Assembly (NCBI RefSeq): GCF_030864355.1
Contig: NC_083394.1
Span: forward strand, 3,224,001-3,288,000
Source of the DNA: Cutaneotrichosporon cavernicola
Taxonomy: Eukaryota > Basidiomycota > Tremellomycetes > Trichosporonales > Trichosporonaceae
Reading direction: 5' to 3'
DNA: 64,000 nt
How positions within the stretch are numbered: the stretch's first letter is position 1; every line of letters starts with the position of its first letter. Made by a program: the position numbers and the translations under genes. The notes below the pieces were generated by a model, which saw only the letters and a list, made by a program, of their open reading frames with translations, searched no databases and was not told the origin of the DNA. Of the stretch, positions 10,717 to 21,010 are shown piece by piece.

Positions 10717-12274
10717 CTACCGACGGAAGTAGACGCCCTCGGCGCGGGTCTTGCTGTCACGCACGACCGGGATAGGGACAGAGTGGAAGCGCTCCATGAC
10801 GGCCTTCTCCCAGTCTGCCAGCTCTTCGCGCTCGCGCGCCTTCTTCTGCTCCCTCAGCGCCTCCTTGATGTCCTTGAACGGTGCCCCGCTCTCCTTGAGC
10901 TCCTCGATCTCGGCCTGGCCTGCTTTGATAGCGGCGTCACGCTCTGCAATCGCGTTCTCAAACAGTGCCCAGGGGATACACGCAGTAGTCGGGCCACGCT
11001 GGTGCGTCATCTTGTCCGCGGCGGCGTGGGATGGTGCGCTCGCCGCCGCAGCATTGAGCGCGTTCATCTCGTCCTCTTCAGCCGTGTTGTTCATCGCCTC
11101 CTCCTCACTCGCCTCCACCTTGACTCTACCCTCCTGCTCGTCGACGCGCTTGACGTCGTCCTCGCTCAAAACAAACTCGCCCTGCCTCGTACGCGTGAGC
11201 TTGACGACGTGCGCGCCACAGCCGAGTGCAAGCCCAATGTCGTGCACGATACTGCGAACATAGGTCCCAGAGCTGACCGTCATGCGGACGGTAAACGAAG
11301 CGGGCCGGAGCCCAGTCTGCGCCGACACTTCGGGGAAGTCGGGTGCGTTCAGGTCGATCTCAGGCTCGGCCGGGGTCTCCTTGGCCGCCTCATTGGCGTC
11401 GTGCACTATCTGAGTGAGGCGACGGAACGTGTCCTTCTCCCCCTCGTCCAGCCGCGCCTCGGGCCAGCGGTACGTGTGCCCGCCGTCGCCCTCGACCACC
11501 TGTGCGGGCGTAAAGTCGATCAGGTCGATCTCGACCTGGCATTCGCGCACGGGGATCGGGCGAGGAAGGGGCTTATTCTCACGCGCATACTCGTGAAGAG
11601 GCTTGCCGTCCATTTTAAGCGCGGAGAAACTGGAGTCAGCTAGCTACCTGACAAACTCACATAGGAGGCGTCTGCTTGATCTTGCCACGGAACTGCTCGA
11701 GAGCCTTCTCGACGTCCTCGCGAGTAATGCTGTCAAAGTTGCCCGTCGAGATGACGGGGTCTTGCGAGTCGTACGACGTCGTCGCAGCCCCAAGGAGGCC
11801 GATCGAGACGTACTCCTGTGTGTGAGCGTGCATTCTGGGAGGTGTAGTGTCTGGTGAGCCACGGGTCTTAGTACCAGACGAGGACGCACCTTCGAGCACT
11901 CGAGGAAGCGGTTCAGGTGCTTTGTTCCGCGCCCAACACCGATAACTGGCGTCAGCTATCCACGCGGGATACCAAGATGCTCGCCATGACTTACCCAACA
12001 CGCCATCAGCCAGCGGGTCCAGCGTGCCGCCCTGTCCGATCTTGAGTCCCATGTGCGTCTTGTTCCGCTTGCGCTTGTTGCGCTCCACCTCGCGCCCGCC
12101 GGCCGGGAGGTTTGGGTCCGTAAACAGGCGCGACTCGATAAGCAGCGGCGTCATGGCCTCGATGACGCGCATCCTGTACATCAGTCATAGAATAGAGGAA
12201 ACTCACGAGCCCGGACCCGACGGCTTGGCGATGGGAAAGAGCCCGTTGAGCGGAAGCGAGGAGCCAGCAGCCAT
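10717..12274 (-). CDS. PUS4: tRNA pseudouridine(55) synthase, TruB/Pus4 family
   Basis: Five minus-strand exons, 12274-12207, 12173-11995, 11945-11890, 11815-11661 and 11629-10717, encode about 456 residues. Pus4 isomerises U55 in the T-loop of cytosolic and mitochondrial tRNAs. The start reads [20 protein letters not shown]. The catalytic motif [14 protein letters not shown] carries the nucleophilic Asp, followed across an intron by the VGRGTK element, then the [19 protein letters not shown] box and [13 protein letters not shown], all diagnostic of TruB enzymes. All four introns are phase-consistent. A long acidic/Ala-rich insertion (roughly residues 330-380) and a charged coiled-coil-like C-terminus extend the protein beyond the bacterial length of about 310. 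Intron 3 (74 nt) is longer than its neighbours. Confidence 0.92.
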
Positions 12275-12544
12275 GGTGGGGATGGGATGTTGGGAAGTGA
12301 GGTTGGTGAAGTGAAGTTTCTGGACCTCCACCTCCACCAGGTGACTTTGTTGCCACCATTATGTCGGAGCTCAAGGCTCGTCTGAACCGAATTGCCTCTG
12401 CTACTGTTCCTTTCTCTCTCAACAAATGTCCATTCAGAGAGGCTGAAACGCCTTCAGATACGTGAAAGGCTCATTTCCGCTCTTGGGGGTAGATGAATAC
12501 CTTTATGAACCACGTGCGGAGGTCAGCTTTCATCAAGACACTCA
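12275..12544. other. PUS4 promoter / tRNA 5' flank
   Basis: The 270 bases between the PUS4 start (minus) and tRNA-Gly (plus) hold no gene. They presumably contain the PUS4 promoter. Confidence 0.4.
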
Positions 12545-12623
12545 ACACTGATAGTGTAGTGGTTAGCATAAGTGCCTTCCAATGGATTAGCACTTGACCG
12601 GGGTTCGAATCCCCGTCAGTGTA
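12545..12623 (+). tRNA. tRNA-Gly(TCC) with a short intron
   Basis: The ends pair as ACACTGA (12545-12551) with TCAGTGT (12616-12622), plus discriminator A. The T-arm CGGGG-TTCGAAT-CCCCG is perfect. The D region GTGTAGTGGTTAGCATA matches eukaryotic tRNA-Gly. The anticodon stem AGTGC/GCACT encloses 14 bases starting CTTCCA, so the anticodon is TCC and about 7 bases beyond the normal loop form an intron after position 37. A T-run starting at 12625 is a normal Pol III terminator. Confidence 0.92.
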
Positions 12624-12757
12624 TCTTTTTTTTCCTTTTCGACGAGGCATTGCATAAGATGGACCCAACGCAGTGGCAGCATCGTGCAGTTCGTACTACC
12701 GAGCTCACTCCAACCTTATGCCAGCGTCTCTACATGCTCTACGCGTCTATGTACAAC

Positions 12758-14115
12758 CTACTTGCCCGTCTCCCCACGCGCTTCCTTCCACTCCTCAGTC
12801 CCACTCTGCCGGCCCTGAAGCCCACTAGCTTCCGCCTCGCGCCACCGCTCCCCCTCATCAGCCGCCCAACGTGCCTGCGCTTCGTCCATACTCTGTAGCA
12901 CGAGGCGTTCCTCCTCGTCCAGCAGGCCGCGGCACTGCACTGTATGCGTGAGGAGGAGCTTGTGGTCAGCGATCGCTTTTCTGCCCCTCGTTTATCCTCT
13001 ACTAGCATTAGGACTCACCCAAGCCAGATGGTCTTCCTCCCACCCCGTCCCCTGCCGCCACTTATCCTCGCGCCGGCGGAGACACGCGGCCATGTCGTCG
13101 ACATACACTTTCGTGACGTCCTCCGCCCCAGCCGCCCCAAACGCAAGACAGTAAGCCTGCATCTTACCCCATCCCCGATCGTACAGGAGGGGCTTGTTGA
13201 CTTCGGCCTCGCAAGAGTCGACATGCACCCAGTGCTGGAGGGTGGGGCTCCAGTACTCGGTCCACACATGGTCCTCCGAGTTCCAAACGTAGCGCGCTTC
13301 CAGACCGAGCGCAAGGAGGAAGATGTAGAAGAGCTGTGCGAACTCGCCTGTGCGTCAGCATCTTCCGCAGCTGGTGGGATTAGGAGAAACGCACCACACC
13401 GGCCCACTTTGGCACGCATTAGGGCTTCGGTCGTGTTGTAGCGCGGGAAGCGCGTATCCTTCTCGCAGGCCGTGCACTTGTGCAGCTCGACGCGGCCCGC
13501 TCCACCCTGCAGGTCCTCGGCGCTTGGTTCACCCTGTCCCTCGTACGTTGTATCCCCGCCACACGCACACTTGATCGGATCGGCCCAGCGGAAGTATTCG
13601 TGCTTGAACCACCGCGCAGCAGCGAGCACGAGGGCGTCCTCGTAACCAAACCCGGGTGGGAGACCAGAGAAGCTTTCCCCTCCCTTCTTGTGTCCCGCCT
13701 TGTGTGACTTGACGAGATCTTCGGCGCGCTTGGGCAGATGCGCGAGCGTGAGGTCGATTTCGACGCGGTTCGGGTTCTGCGTCAGCTAAGATCATCGGGA
13801 GCTCACCAGGTGCGCGTCCGTCTCCCACGAGTGTTTCTTCAGGTTGGTGAATGTGTTATCCATGCTCCTTGGCTCTCGACGCCGCAGCGAACCGCTGCGC
13901 GCCCACTGGGTCCCAGCCTCGCTCTGCAGGAGACTCATGACTTCGCGGGCGCGAGCCGTATCCTCGGCCGTCGGTTCGAGGGAGGGGATGCTGTCGTACA
14001 CCCCTGCCAGCAGCTGGTGGGCCACATATCCGGACTCGACAGGGCCGGCTGGCATGCCTTTGGTAGATTGTTGTGGGTTGTCAATGAAGACTATCGAGCT
14101 GTGCGTGACAAGCAT
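12758..14115 (-). CDS. PNG1: Peptide:N-glycanase, PNG1 family
   Basis: Four minus-strand exons, 14115-13807, 13776-13395, 13347-13019 and 12958-12758, encode about 406 residues. It is a transglutaminase-fold enzyme that removes N-glycans from misfolded glycoproteins exported from the ER. A zinc site is visible as CACGG and CTACEK. The catalytic triad is in its usual setting: Cys230 in VGRCGEF, His257 in DHVWTEYW and Asp274 in WVHVDS, followed by EAEVNKPLLYDRGWGK. The PUB and C-terminal PAW domains of animal enzymes are absent, as in yeast. The last acceptor is uncertain: CACAAG gives an exon from 12958 and adds eight residues relative to a TGCAG acceptor at 12934, both in frame. The start region has TTACGTCA and GTCACGTGAC within 35 bases upstream. 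Confidence 0.9.
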
Positions 14116-14127
14116 TGTTGGTGATCG

Positions 14128-14147
14128 TTACGTCATCGTCACGTGAC
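14128..14147. promoter_or_regulatory. TTACGTCA plus palindromic E-box upstream of PNG1
   Basis: TTACGTCA (14128-14135) and the perfect 10-base palindrome GTCACGTGAC (14138-14147) lie 13-33 bases upstream of the PNG1 ATG. CACGTG is a bHLH site (Cbf1 type); the ACGT-core half resembles bZIP sites. Function is inferred. Confidence 0.4.
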
Positions 14148-15208
14148 AGGAGCATCATATTCTTCTGATATTATGCGCAATTGATAAGGTTATCCGCAAT
14201 ACTTTCGGAACATTCTCGACTGGATACACAACTCATTGCGCTGAGGATTCCATACATCCAAGATGTTCTCAACCTTCGCACAGGGAATCGAGGAGACCTT
14301 TTAGCTCCCCAGACAAGCGAAGACCTATGCGATCACCGTGGTGCTCAAGTACCTCGAGGCCGAATGGATGTATAAGAGGGCAGGGTTTTCTACGACGTAT
14401 TTCAAGGACGGGTGCAAGGTGCATAGGTGGGAGCTGCGTCGGGAGGATGCGTTTTGGGGTAACTAGGCGAGATAAAAACACAAGAGGCGACAAGTTAGTC
14501 GTCGTGTGTGAAGATGGTACGAGTAGCTCAACAATGGCACACGAATAACAAACACGGCATGTTAATGTGGAGTGAAGTAGCATTATGTACGCGCCTGAGG
14601 GGGGGGAGGCAAGCGATGCACGTCTATGGCACTTGCCGAGGCAGCCGAGGCATGGGTGTTCTTCAACGCAGTTGGGCGGAATGAAGTGAGGACCTAGTGT
14701 GATGGTGAGGATTGTTCCAGCTCTGCGAATACACCAGTGTGCCTGACATCTTGGCATTCCGTGCTTGGCTGGTGGTCTGCGTCGCCACCTGGGTGAACAT
14801 GATCTGCGCGCAGTAGGGATAAAACCTCTCGTCATGGCTACGTGTCCCCGTCCGCTCGCGTGGACTGCCAGCTGGAGTCTGCCCATAGGTGCCGTCCCCG
14901 ACCCCGAGCCCACCTCGTTATGGCCTTTGCCATAGAGTCGCTGTCCAGAATCTGCCTTGAAGCGTCGCTTCGGCCAAAGGCGCAGCGCAGCATACAGCCG
15001 AAACGCCCTGGGAATCCAATGTCATTCCTCAGCCCCACCTCTGCGCATTAGCCAAAGTCTCCCCACCAGGCACTAACCCGCGCTCTGCCTCATGGACGTT
15101 CGCAGCCTTCCAATGGACGTATCGTAGAGGCTATAAGGTAGAGTGGGGAGGAATTTCAGCTCCACCTCCGCCCCTCTCAGCCACTTATATACAACTGCTT
15201 CTCTTATC
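14148..15208. other. Divergent intergenic region, no gene seen
   Basis: About 1.06 kb between PNG1 (minus) and the MARVEL-like gene (plus). The 214-codon minus-strand open frame at 14269-14913 shows no motif, no fungal-style codon bias and no neat start, so I do not call it. The last 150 bases probably hold the promoter of the membrane protein. Confidence 0.5.
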
Positions 15209-15777
15209 ATGTCAATGTGAGTACCAGCCGTGCGAGGCTTGCTGATCCCAGACTGATCAAAATCAAGACGCCACTGGGACTCTTCATCCACATCATCTCC
15301 TACGCGACCTTCATCCTCTCCATCATCCAAATCACCCTCTACAGGGACATGTACGGTCACACCGCCTACGTGCCCCCAGTCGCAGCCATCTGCACCGTCG
15401 CAGCCCTGCAGATGGTCTACCTCGTCGCATTCTGGGCGTTCCGCCGCCGACCGGCTTACAGTATCGCCAAGATGCTCGCAGCGATGAGTTTCTTAGCGTG
15501 CTTCAACCTCGGCGCCGTAATTGCACTTACCGTCCAGCGCCATGACTTCTGTACTCTAACACCTCATGGACATTACGTCACCGGAGGAGCATATACCCGC
15601 GGCGACTGCCAGGGCGTAATCCGTGGTATGATGGGATTGGGGTGGGCGCTGTTCGGGGCAGACCTTGTTTATATGGCCTTCCTCGGCGTGTTGAGCCGGT
15701 ATGGAATGTCTACCCCGGTCGGAAAGGCTGGCGTGCCTGTCAAGGTTGAGGATGCGGAGAAGAACCCGTTCCGCTAG
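15209..15777 (+). CDS. Four-helix MARVEL-like membrane protein
   Basis: The gene starts with an 8-base coding microexon (ATGTCAAT, 15209-15216), followed by a 35-nt intron and exon 15252-15777, for about 177 residues. Without that splice the ATG is followed at once by a stop, so the microexon is well supported. Four hydrophobic segments are clear, around residues 12-32 (LGLFIHIISYATFILSI), 45-65 (VAAICTVAALQMVYLVAF), 75-95 (MLAAMSFLACFNLGAVIAL) and 127-148 (MGLGWALFGADLVYMAFLG). A Cys-containing loop (C-TLTPHGH..GDC) lies between helices 3 and 4. Topology and loop fit the MARVEL superfamily seen at plasma-membrane domains in fungi. The exact role is unknown. Confidence 0.75.
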
Positions 15778-16284
15778 ACTGGAATCTGCTCGCCTCATCG
15801 CAAGTGTCCTTACCTTCACTGTGATAACATGTACACTAGTATATAGAGTGGCAGATTCGAGTTGTGTATGTCATAGACGTGTACTCGAAACCAGCGGGAT
15901 TTCGCCAGATCGCGAGGACGACTCTTCACACGGGTTGGTTTACAGCGCTGCATATTCAGAACACAGCTGAAAGGACATCGGCAGTACAGCTAGTGTGGCA
16001 GCTGGTGTGGCGGACTTGCACGATCGCTTCCAACCGAGGTCACCACATAGACAAGAAATGACGAGATAGCATATGGAACAAGCTGGGTCGAGGCCTCCGC
16101 CAGTAACCGGCCACGGCTGTGATGTAGGACAGTGCCACACCGAGTGTTTAGGAGAATCAACAGGAGCCACAATGTTCTGTCAACCCGGCCGCTTGCTACA
16201 TCGGCTCTCCTCCTTACTCGCAACCTCCCCACCATGTTCCAGATACAAACGAGGCATGTCCGAGATCCAAAAGATACTCGCTGA
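15778..16284. other. 3' flank of membrane-protein gene; no other gene
   Basis: Nothing codes convincingly between the membrane protein stop and tRNA-Thr. Short frames on both strands are motif-free. Confidence 0.5.
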
Positions 16285-16357
16285 TTCCTCCTAGCCGACT
16301 CGAACGACTGACCTCGACATTACTAGTGTCGCGCTCTACCAACTGAGCTAAGGAGGA
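16285..16357 (-). tRNA. tRNA-Thr(AGT), copy 1
   Basis: Read on the minus strand, it starts TCCTCCT and ends AGGAGGA plus discriminator A. The D-arm is AGCTCAGTTGGTAGAGC. The anticodon arm CGACA-CTAGTAA-TGTCG gives anticodon AGT (read as IGU). The T-arm has GTTCGAGTC. The gene body is identical to the plus-strand copy at 20428-20500. TATCTTTT follows as terminator. Confidence 0.95.
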
Positions 16358-19033
16358 TTGGATGCTGTTTGAATTCCGACGGCGGCCAAGTCGCGCGCGA
16401 ATGGTTTCTGGTTGGCCGATTGGCGGAGCATCTCAGATCCCAACTAAACCCAACCCTGTTACAGCGAACCTAGTAAGAATTGACCCTAGAGCTCTGGAGA
16501 GGGTTATGTTGTCGGCCAGTTCAAGGCTCCATGAGTCCGGAGGCGAAACGCACCACTGCACTCCGAACCTCCGTGGCATAGCCGACCAAGCGAGCGAGTC
16601 CAAGCCCAAGCACCATCCGTCACCCAAAGCCAGAGCCATGTCACGCCCACGCCCATGCCTGTCGTTTCATGTGGACAAGCACAAGACGCGCTTGGGCTTT
16701 GTCCTCGCTCGCGGCTGCCAGCCACCTGATCGCGATCTCCCTATATCCTGATGTCGCGATATCCTGATCCCTGATCCCTGGAACAAGAGCATGAGCGTGA
16801 GAATGCCGCTGACTCGAAGGCAAAGCGCAAACAATGTCCGCGGACGCGGATGATTTCTGCTCTCCGTCAACCTCGGAATACGCGATGCGTTGTCTTATCG
16901 CTGGCAAAACATCCTGTTGGAGGTTGGGACGAAAACGAGCTACGAAAGTGTCAAAACCAACTAGTTAATTCCCCGATTATCCAAAAATCCGCCTGATCCC
17001 TTCTCCCGGCCTCTCATAAGTCTCAGATATAGACAAACGACGCGGAGATGCATGCATGTCCGCTGGGTAGCACTTGATCTCCGCAGGGGTGTTGGCATCT
17101 CCGCCCATCCCTCGTCCACCACTGGTGCGGATGAACTGGAGTGGCTGAACAGAACAAACCGGCATGTCGAACCTCGCTGCGGCCTCGGCTCGGCGAGGCG
17201 AGACGTCCCGCCGAACCAGCGACGCCCCGCCAATCCCGCCACGTCCCAGGAGAGGCGTTCCAGCGTCGTCTGTGCGTCAACGAGGTAGTGTCGGCATACT
17301 CGGGCCCAAGCCGAAACTTGACGAGCTGACAAGACGACGCGCGTTCTTGATCATGTCTCGCCGATCTTGGAGCGTCATATGTTTCATGCGTTGCATGTCC
17401 GGTTCCGAGTGCGGTTCCGGAATGAGTCAGCAATAAACATTAGCCACGTTGGATCCGATGTACCAAAGTTACCTAAGAGTGAGTCACCAGAGACTGGTGT
17501 CATGTCATAAGCCAACTTTTTGGCCAGACTCTCAGTCCGTGTTCCCTAACGAGGATGTGCAGGATCATCAGGATCTAGACCCTGTCTCAAACCCCTGAGG
17601 CCCCGGGCTCTGGAGAGACAGTCCAGGGACCAGCCTAATTGACCCTGGAGTAGGGTCCACAAGGGAGCACATGAGGTGAGGTGGCAACATTATCGGAACG
17701 TCCGGGACGCCGTTTTCCACGCCCGCAAGAGTTTCCATTACTTTACGTCCATTTTCCACAAACACTGTACGAAAACCGGACATAGACCGGCTGCGGCTCT
17801 GCTCATGTTCAGCTGGACCACCTGGCCCTGCTGATCTCCTCCGTTTTCCGGGTTCTCCGCCGCCCAGTGTGGAGGACCGCGAATTACGTAGCACCGACGG
17901 TGGTATGAGGAGACGATTTCTACGGGGTACGGGGACCCGTGCGTCGTTGAACCCCTCCCGCGGGTACGACCGGTCTCAAGTAGTGCGTCTGATGTCTGAG
18001 ATGCAATGGTCGATCAGAGGTACCAAGGATATGGTCGGATGAGAATCAGACCATGCGGTGCAAGGTGTATGTATGTTTGGATGGATGACTGTGCATGTTG
18101 ATAATATGACACCCCCTATGACGCCGGCTGATACAGCAAACAGGCCATGTGACTTTGTGGATATGTCGAGCTGAGTCGACAAGCTCTCAACTCTAACACA
18201 TGCCGCAAGGCTCAAGGCCTAGATGGTGCGTTCCGAGTGGAGGCACGGGGAACGAGTAGAGCCGTCAGAGGGCTAAAATCGAGTGGTAGAGAGGGACATG
18301 AGCGGAGGCCTTTTGGGTTGTCGGGGTGCCGGAGTAGAAGGAGCGGAAGCGATGGATACCGCTTATTGGAAACGTTGTGGGTGACTGGGTGAGTTTGACG
18401 GGTCACTCAGGGTCCTCCTCACAACTCGTTACAATTGCTTTCAAAGAGAAAGGAGAGGAGGGGGTGTCATGCTTTGTCAGGCCCTATGCTCAGCAGGGCA
18501 TGCAGGGCCCTCCCTAACCCTCCCCTGAACAAGCTCGACATGCTGAGTCGACCTGACCCCGCATGATCCCTGACTAGCCGCACATCTCCGGGCGGTCAGT
18601 TTGGCCTTGTGCGGTGTTCTGAGTGGTTGTGCCAAGAACTGAGTCGACATAAAGTGTTCCTCCAACCACGCCTTCCCCCCTCTTCTCTTCCCATTCCCAA
18701 CAACAACAACAACACTAACCCTTCTTCATTACTGTTGTTATACTGTCTACGGACTCCTAGTAGTACCTCCTCACCCCTCGCTCTCAACCACCACGGTTCA
18801 CCGAAACTGTCTCCACTAGCCCTCACCGGCACGACCTACCTCTCAACCCAGTATGCCACCGCCCTCCTACCATCAGAATAAACATCAACCACCATCTGTC
18901 CTCCAGACGAATTCAACGTCTACACTGTTCCGCTTCCCAGCTACTGCTCCAGGAAAGCACCAGCTCGAACCTTACGGAGACTAAACACTCCGTCGCTACC
19001 AGCACTAGCATCAGTTCAATCGCCACTGCCAAC
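16358..19033. other. Gene-poor 2.7-kb stretch
   Basis: Several overlapping open frames of 60-130 codons appear on both strands, but none shows consistent codon bias, splice structure or a known motif. From about 18650 the plus strand turns into a CT- and CAA-rich leader (CAACAACAACAACAACA), likely the promoter and 5' UTR of the acidic protein gene at 19034. Confidence 0.5.
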
Positions 19034-20158
19034 ATGCAGTTTGCATCGACCCGTTCCATGACGCTCACGCCCCTCGGCCAGCGTCTGCTTGCGCTCTCTC
19101 GCGCAAAGCTTCACTCGCTTGACGCCGCCCCCGGCTCGCGCGACCCCACCGACGGCCTTCGCCGCGGCGTCCTCGTCCGTGAGGCGATCCGCTCGGCTTG
19201 GGCCTCGCTCGAGACACCGACTGCGCACCACGAGCTCACCTCTTGGCGCGCACCCGCTCTCGATGTCCTCACTGAGGAGGACGAAGAGGAGGAGTATGAC
19301 GACGAGGAGCGCTGGCTTGATGCTCAGCTCGCCGACGCTGCCGACGACGACGATGACGACGAAGAGTGCACCGTCTCGGCTCCCGTCTACGACGAGTACG
19401 AGTTTGAGGCCACCGAGTCTTACACCATCTCGTACAGCACCGCCAACTGCACCTCTGGCATCGACGTCACTGTTGTAGCTGTCTGCGACAGTGATGACGA
19501 GGATGACGAGATGGTCGACTCGTGGCTCGAGGCCCGTTACGAGCAGTCCGAGCTCGTGTTTGCAGAGCAGCTCGAGGTCGAGGCCAAGCTCGGGCGTGCG
19601 CCCATCGGGACGGACTCTAATTCCGCATCATCGGATATCTCCGACGATGAAGTCGTAACGCCACCGGAGTCTCCCGATGTCGCCGAACTCTCGTCGACCC
19701 TCGCAGCGCTTTCGACGTATGCCCTCCCTCCAGCCGACTCGTTCCCAAGGCTGGAGACGAAACCGCTTCCCGACGTGGAGCTCCTGCCTCCTCAAGCCTC
19801 GAGTTACAGGCCTACGCTCCATCGCAGAGACGCAGAGGCTCGACGGCAGCAAGTTTACGATCTGAGCGTCGAGTCGTCTTGCGAGTGTGACAGGTTCGGG
19901 CTCGTGTGTGATTCCACTTGTGCACCGCCGCCATTATCGGACTGTGACGAGGAGGAGGACGACGAGTGTCGCACCCCACCATTAGTTTCGCTCGACTGTT
20001 CCGAGCTCGAAGTCTCGAGCAGCTTTGAAGCTCTCGACTGGAAAGCCGCACACCGCATACGAGCCAAACCCACCAACCAGAAGTTGGATCAAGACGGCTT
20101 CAGCGATCTCTCGCTGGGCCTGACCTTTGAGTGCTTGGAAAGGAGAATAGATGTTTAA
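19034..20158 (+). CDS. Acidic, Ser-rich protein of unknown function
   Basis: A single uninterrupted exon of 374 codons starts at an ATG after a long pyrimidine-rich leader. Its third-position GC bias matches real genes in the window. The N-terminal 70 residues are basic to neutral (MTLTPLGQRLLALSRAKLHSL). They are followed by strongly acidic blocks (EEDEEEEYDDEERW, DDDDDDEEC, DSDDEDDE) around residues 78-160, and a Ser/Pro-rich middle. A Cys-rich patch (SSCECDRFGLVCDSTC) precedes another acidic run near 280-310. No domain is recognised. The acidic and Ser content suggests an intrinsically disordered nuclear or regulatory protein; this is inference. Three 28-bp repeats lie directly after the stop codon. 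Confidence 0.65.
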   Translation: MQFASTRSMTLTPLGQRLLALSRAKLHSLDAAPGSRDPTDGLRRGVLVREAIRSAWASLETPTAHHELTSWRAPALDVLTEEDEEEEYDDEERWLDAQLADAADDDDDDEECTVSAPVYDEYEFEATESYTISYSTANCTSGIDVTVVAVCDSDDEDDEMVDSWLEARYEQSELVFAEQLEVEAKLGRAPIGTDSNSASSDISDDEVVTPPESPDVAELSSTLAALSTYALPPADSFPRLETKPLPDVELLPPQASSYRPTLHRRDAEARRQQVYDLSVESSCECDRFGLVCDSTCAPPPLSDCDEEEDDECRTPPLVSLDCSELEVSSSFEALDWKAAHRIRAKPTNQKLDQDGFSDLSLGLTFECLERRIDV

Positions 20159-20184
20159 GAAGGAGAATGAATTATTTGCTGTCA

Positions 20185-20268
20185 CTGTTGCTCTTGGAAC
20201 GTCAGACTATGACTGTCGCTCTTGTACCGTCAGACTATGACTTTCGCTCTTGTAACGCCAGACTCTCA
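20185..20268. repeat. Three tandem 28-bp repeats in the 3' flank
   Basis: Units start at 20185, 20213 and 20241 and share the core GCTCTTG-(T/G)-A-CG-CAGACT. They begin 27 bases after the stop of the acidic protein gene, so they are probably in its 3' untranslated region. Confidence 0.75.
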
Positions 20269-20427
20269 CTGTCCATGCGACTCGTCTCGCGCGAACCAGC
20301 CACACAGAAGCAAAGCACCGCATATATTGCGTTCTTTGGTGAATTGAAACGACACTATCAAAATCTAGCTCAACACAGCATCATCCAAAATATCCTCATA
20401 TCATCCGCATAGCTTAGCGGTTGTATC

Positions 20428-20500
20428 TCCTCCTTAGCTCAGTTGGTAGAGCGCGACACTAGTAATGTCGAGGTCAGTCGTTCGAGTCGGCTAGGAGGAA
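20428..20500 (+). tRNA. tRNA-Thr(AGT), copy 2
   Basis: The gene body is identical to the minus-strand tRNA at 16285-16357. TCCTCCT pairs with AGGAGGA, the anticodon loop is CTAGTAA (AGT), and the T-loop TTCGAGT is intact. ATCCTTTTG follows. Confidence 0.95.
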
Positions 20501-21010
20501 GCTGGTATATCCTTTTGTCTTTCCAGCCTACACTTCGGCCCGACGCCGATCGGCCCGACACTGTCTCTCCGCTCTTCGCTCCTTCGGCGACACTGGCCGG
20601 AACGGTCTTACACCGGCCTCCGAAAGGCCCGTTCTTGCGTTGCGGTCGTTGTTAAACCGAGGTCGGGCCGGGTTCTCTTTGACGGCATACCGAGGTCGGG
20701 CCGGGTCCTCTTTGACGACTTGACGACTTGACGAGGGCCAAGCGAGGTAGAGAGTCGAGAGACGAACGTATGTGTTCCATTCCAAGCGATGGTTCATGGT
20801 TCATGTTCTGCTAGGTTTGGTGACGGGTGACGTAGATGGCAAACATTCAGCGCATTCTTCCATCTTGGAGACGTCTTACACCGCTCATTCAATAACAGCG
20901 TGATCCAGATCGGATTCTGAACGACGCCGAGGGATCCTCATAACAATTCTGTCCTACGGCGCGGTTCATCCCTTCCAAAAGCCCAGTCCTCTATGCATTA
21001 TACTATGCTA
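20501..21010. other. Intergenic region with a duplicated 29-bp unit
   Basis: No gene is seen. Two nearly identical 29-bp units (ACCGAGGTCGGGCCGGG..) lie at 20656-20684 and 20689-20717, four bases apart. TGACGACT direct repeats follow at about 20714-20735. Confidence 0.55.

Noticed and set aside
10624..11643. 339-codon plus-strand open frame
   Set aside because: Antisense shadow of PUS4; the minus-strand frame has all TruB motifs and correct splicing.
14269..14913. 214-codon minus-strand open frame in the PNG1/MARVEL spacer
   Set aside because: No codon bias, domain or splice context; likely chance frame.
20185..20268. Possible CRISPR-like array
   Set aside because: Three contiguous 28-bp repeats without spacers in a eukaryotic genome; a simple tandem repeat.
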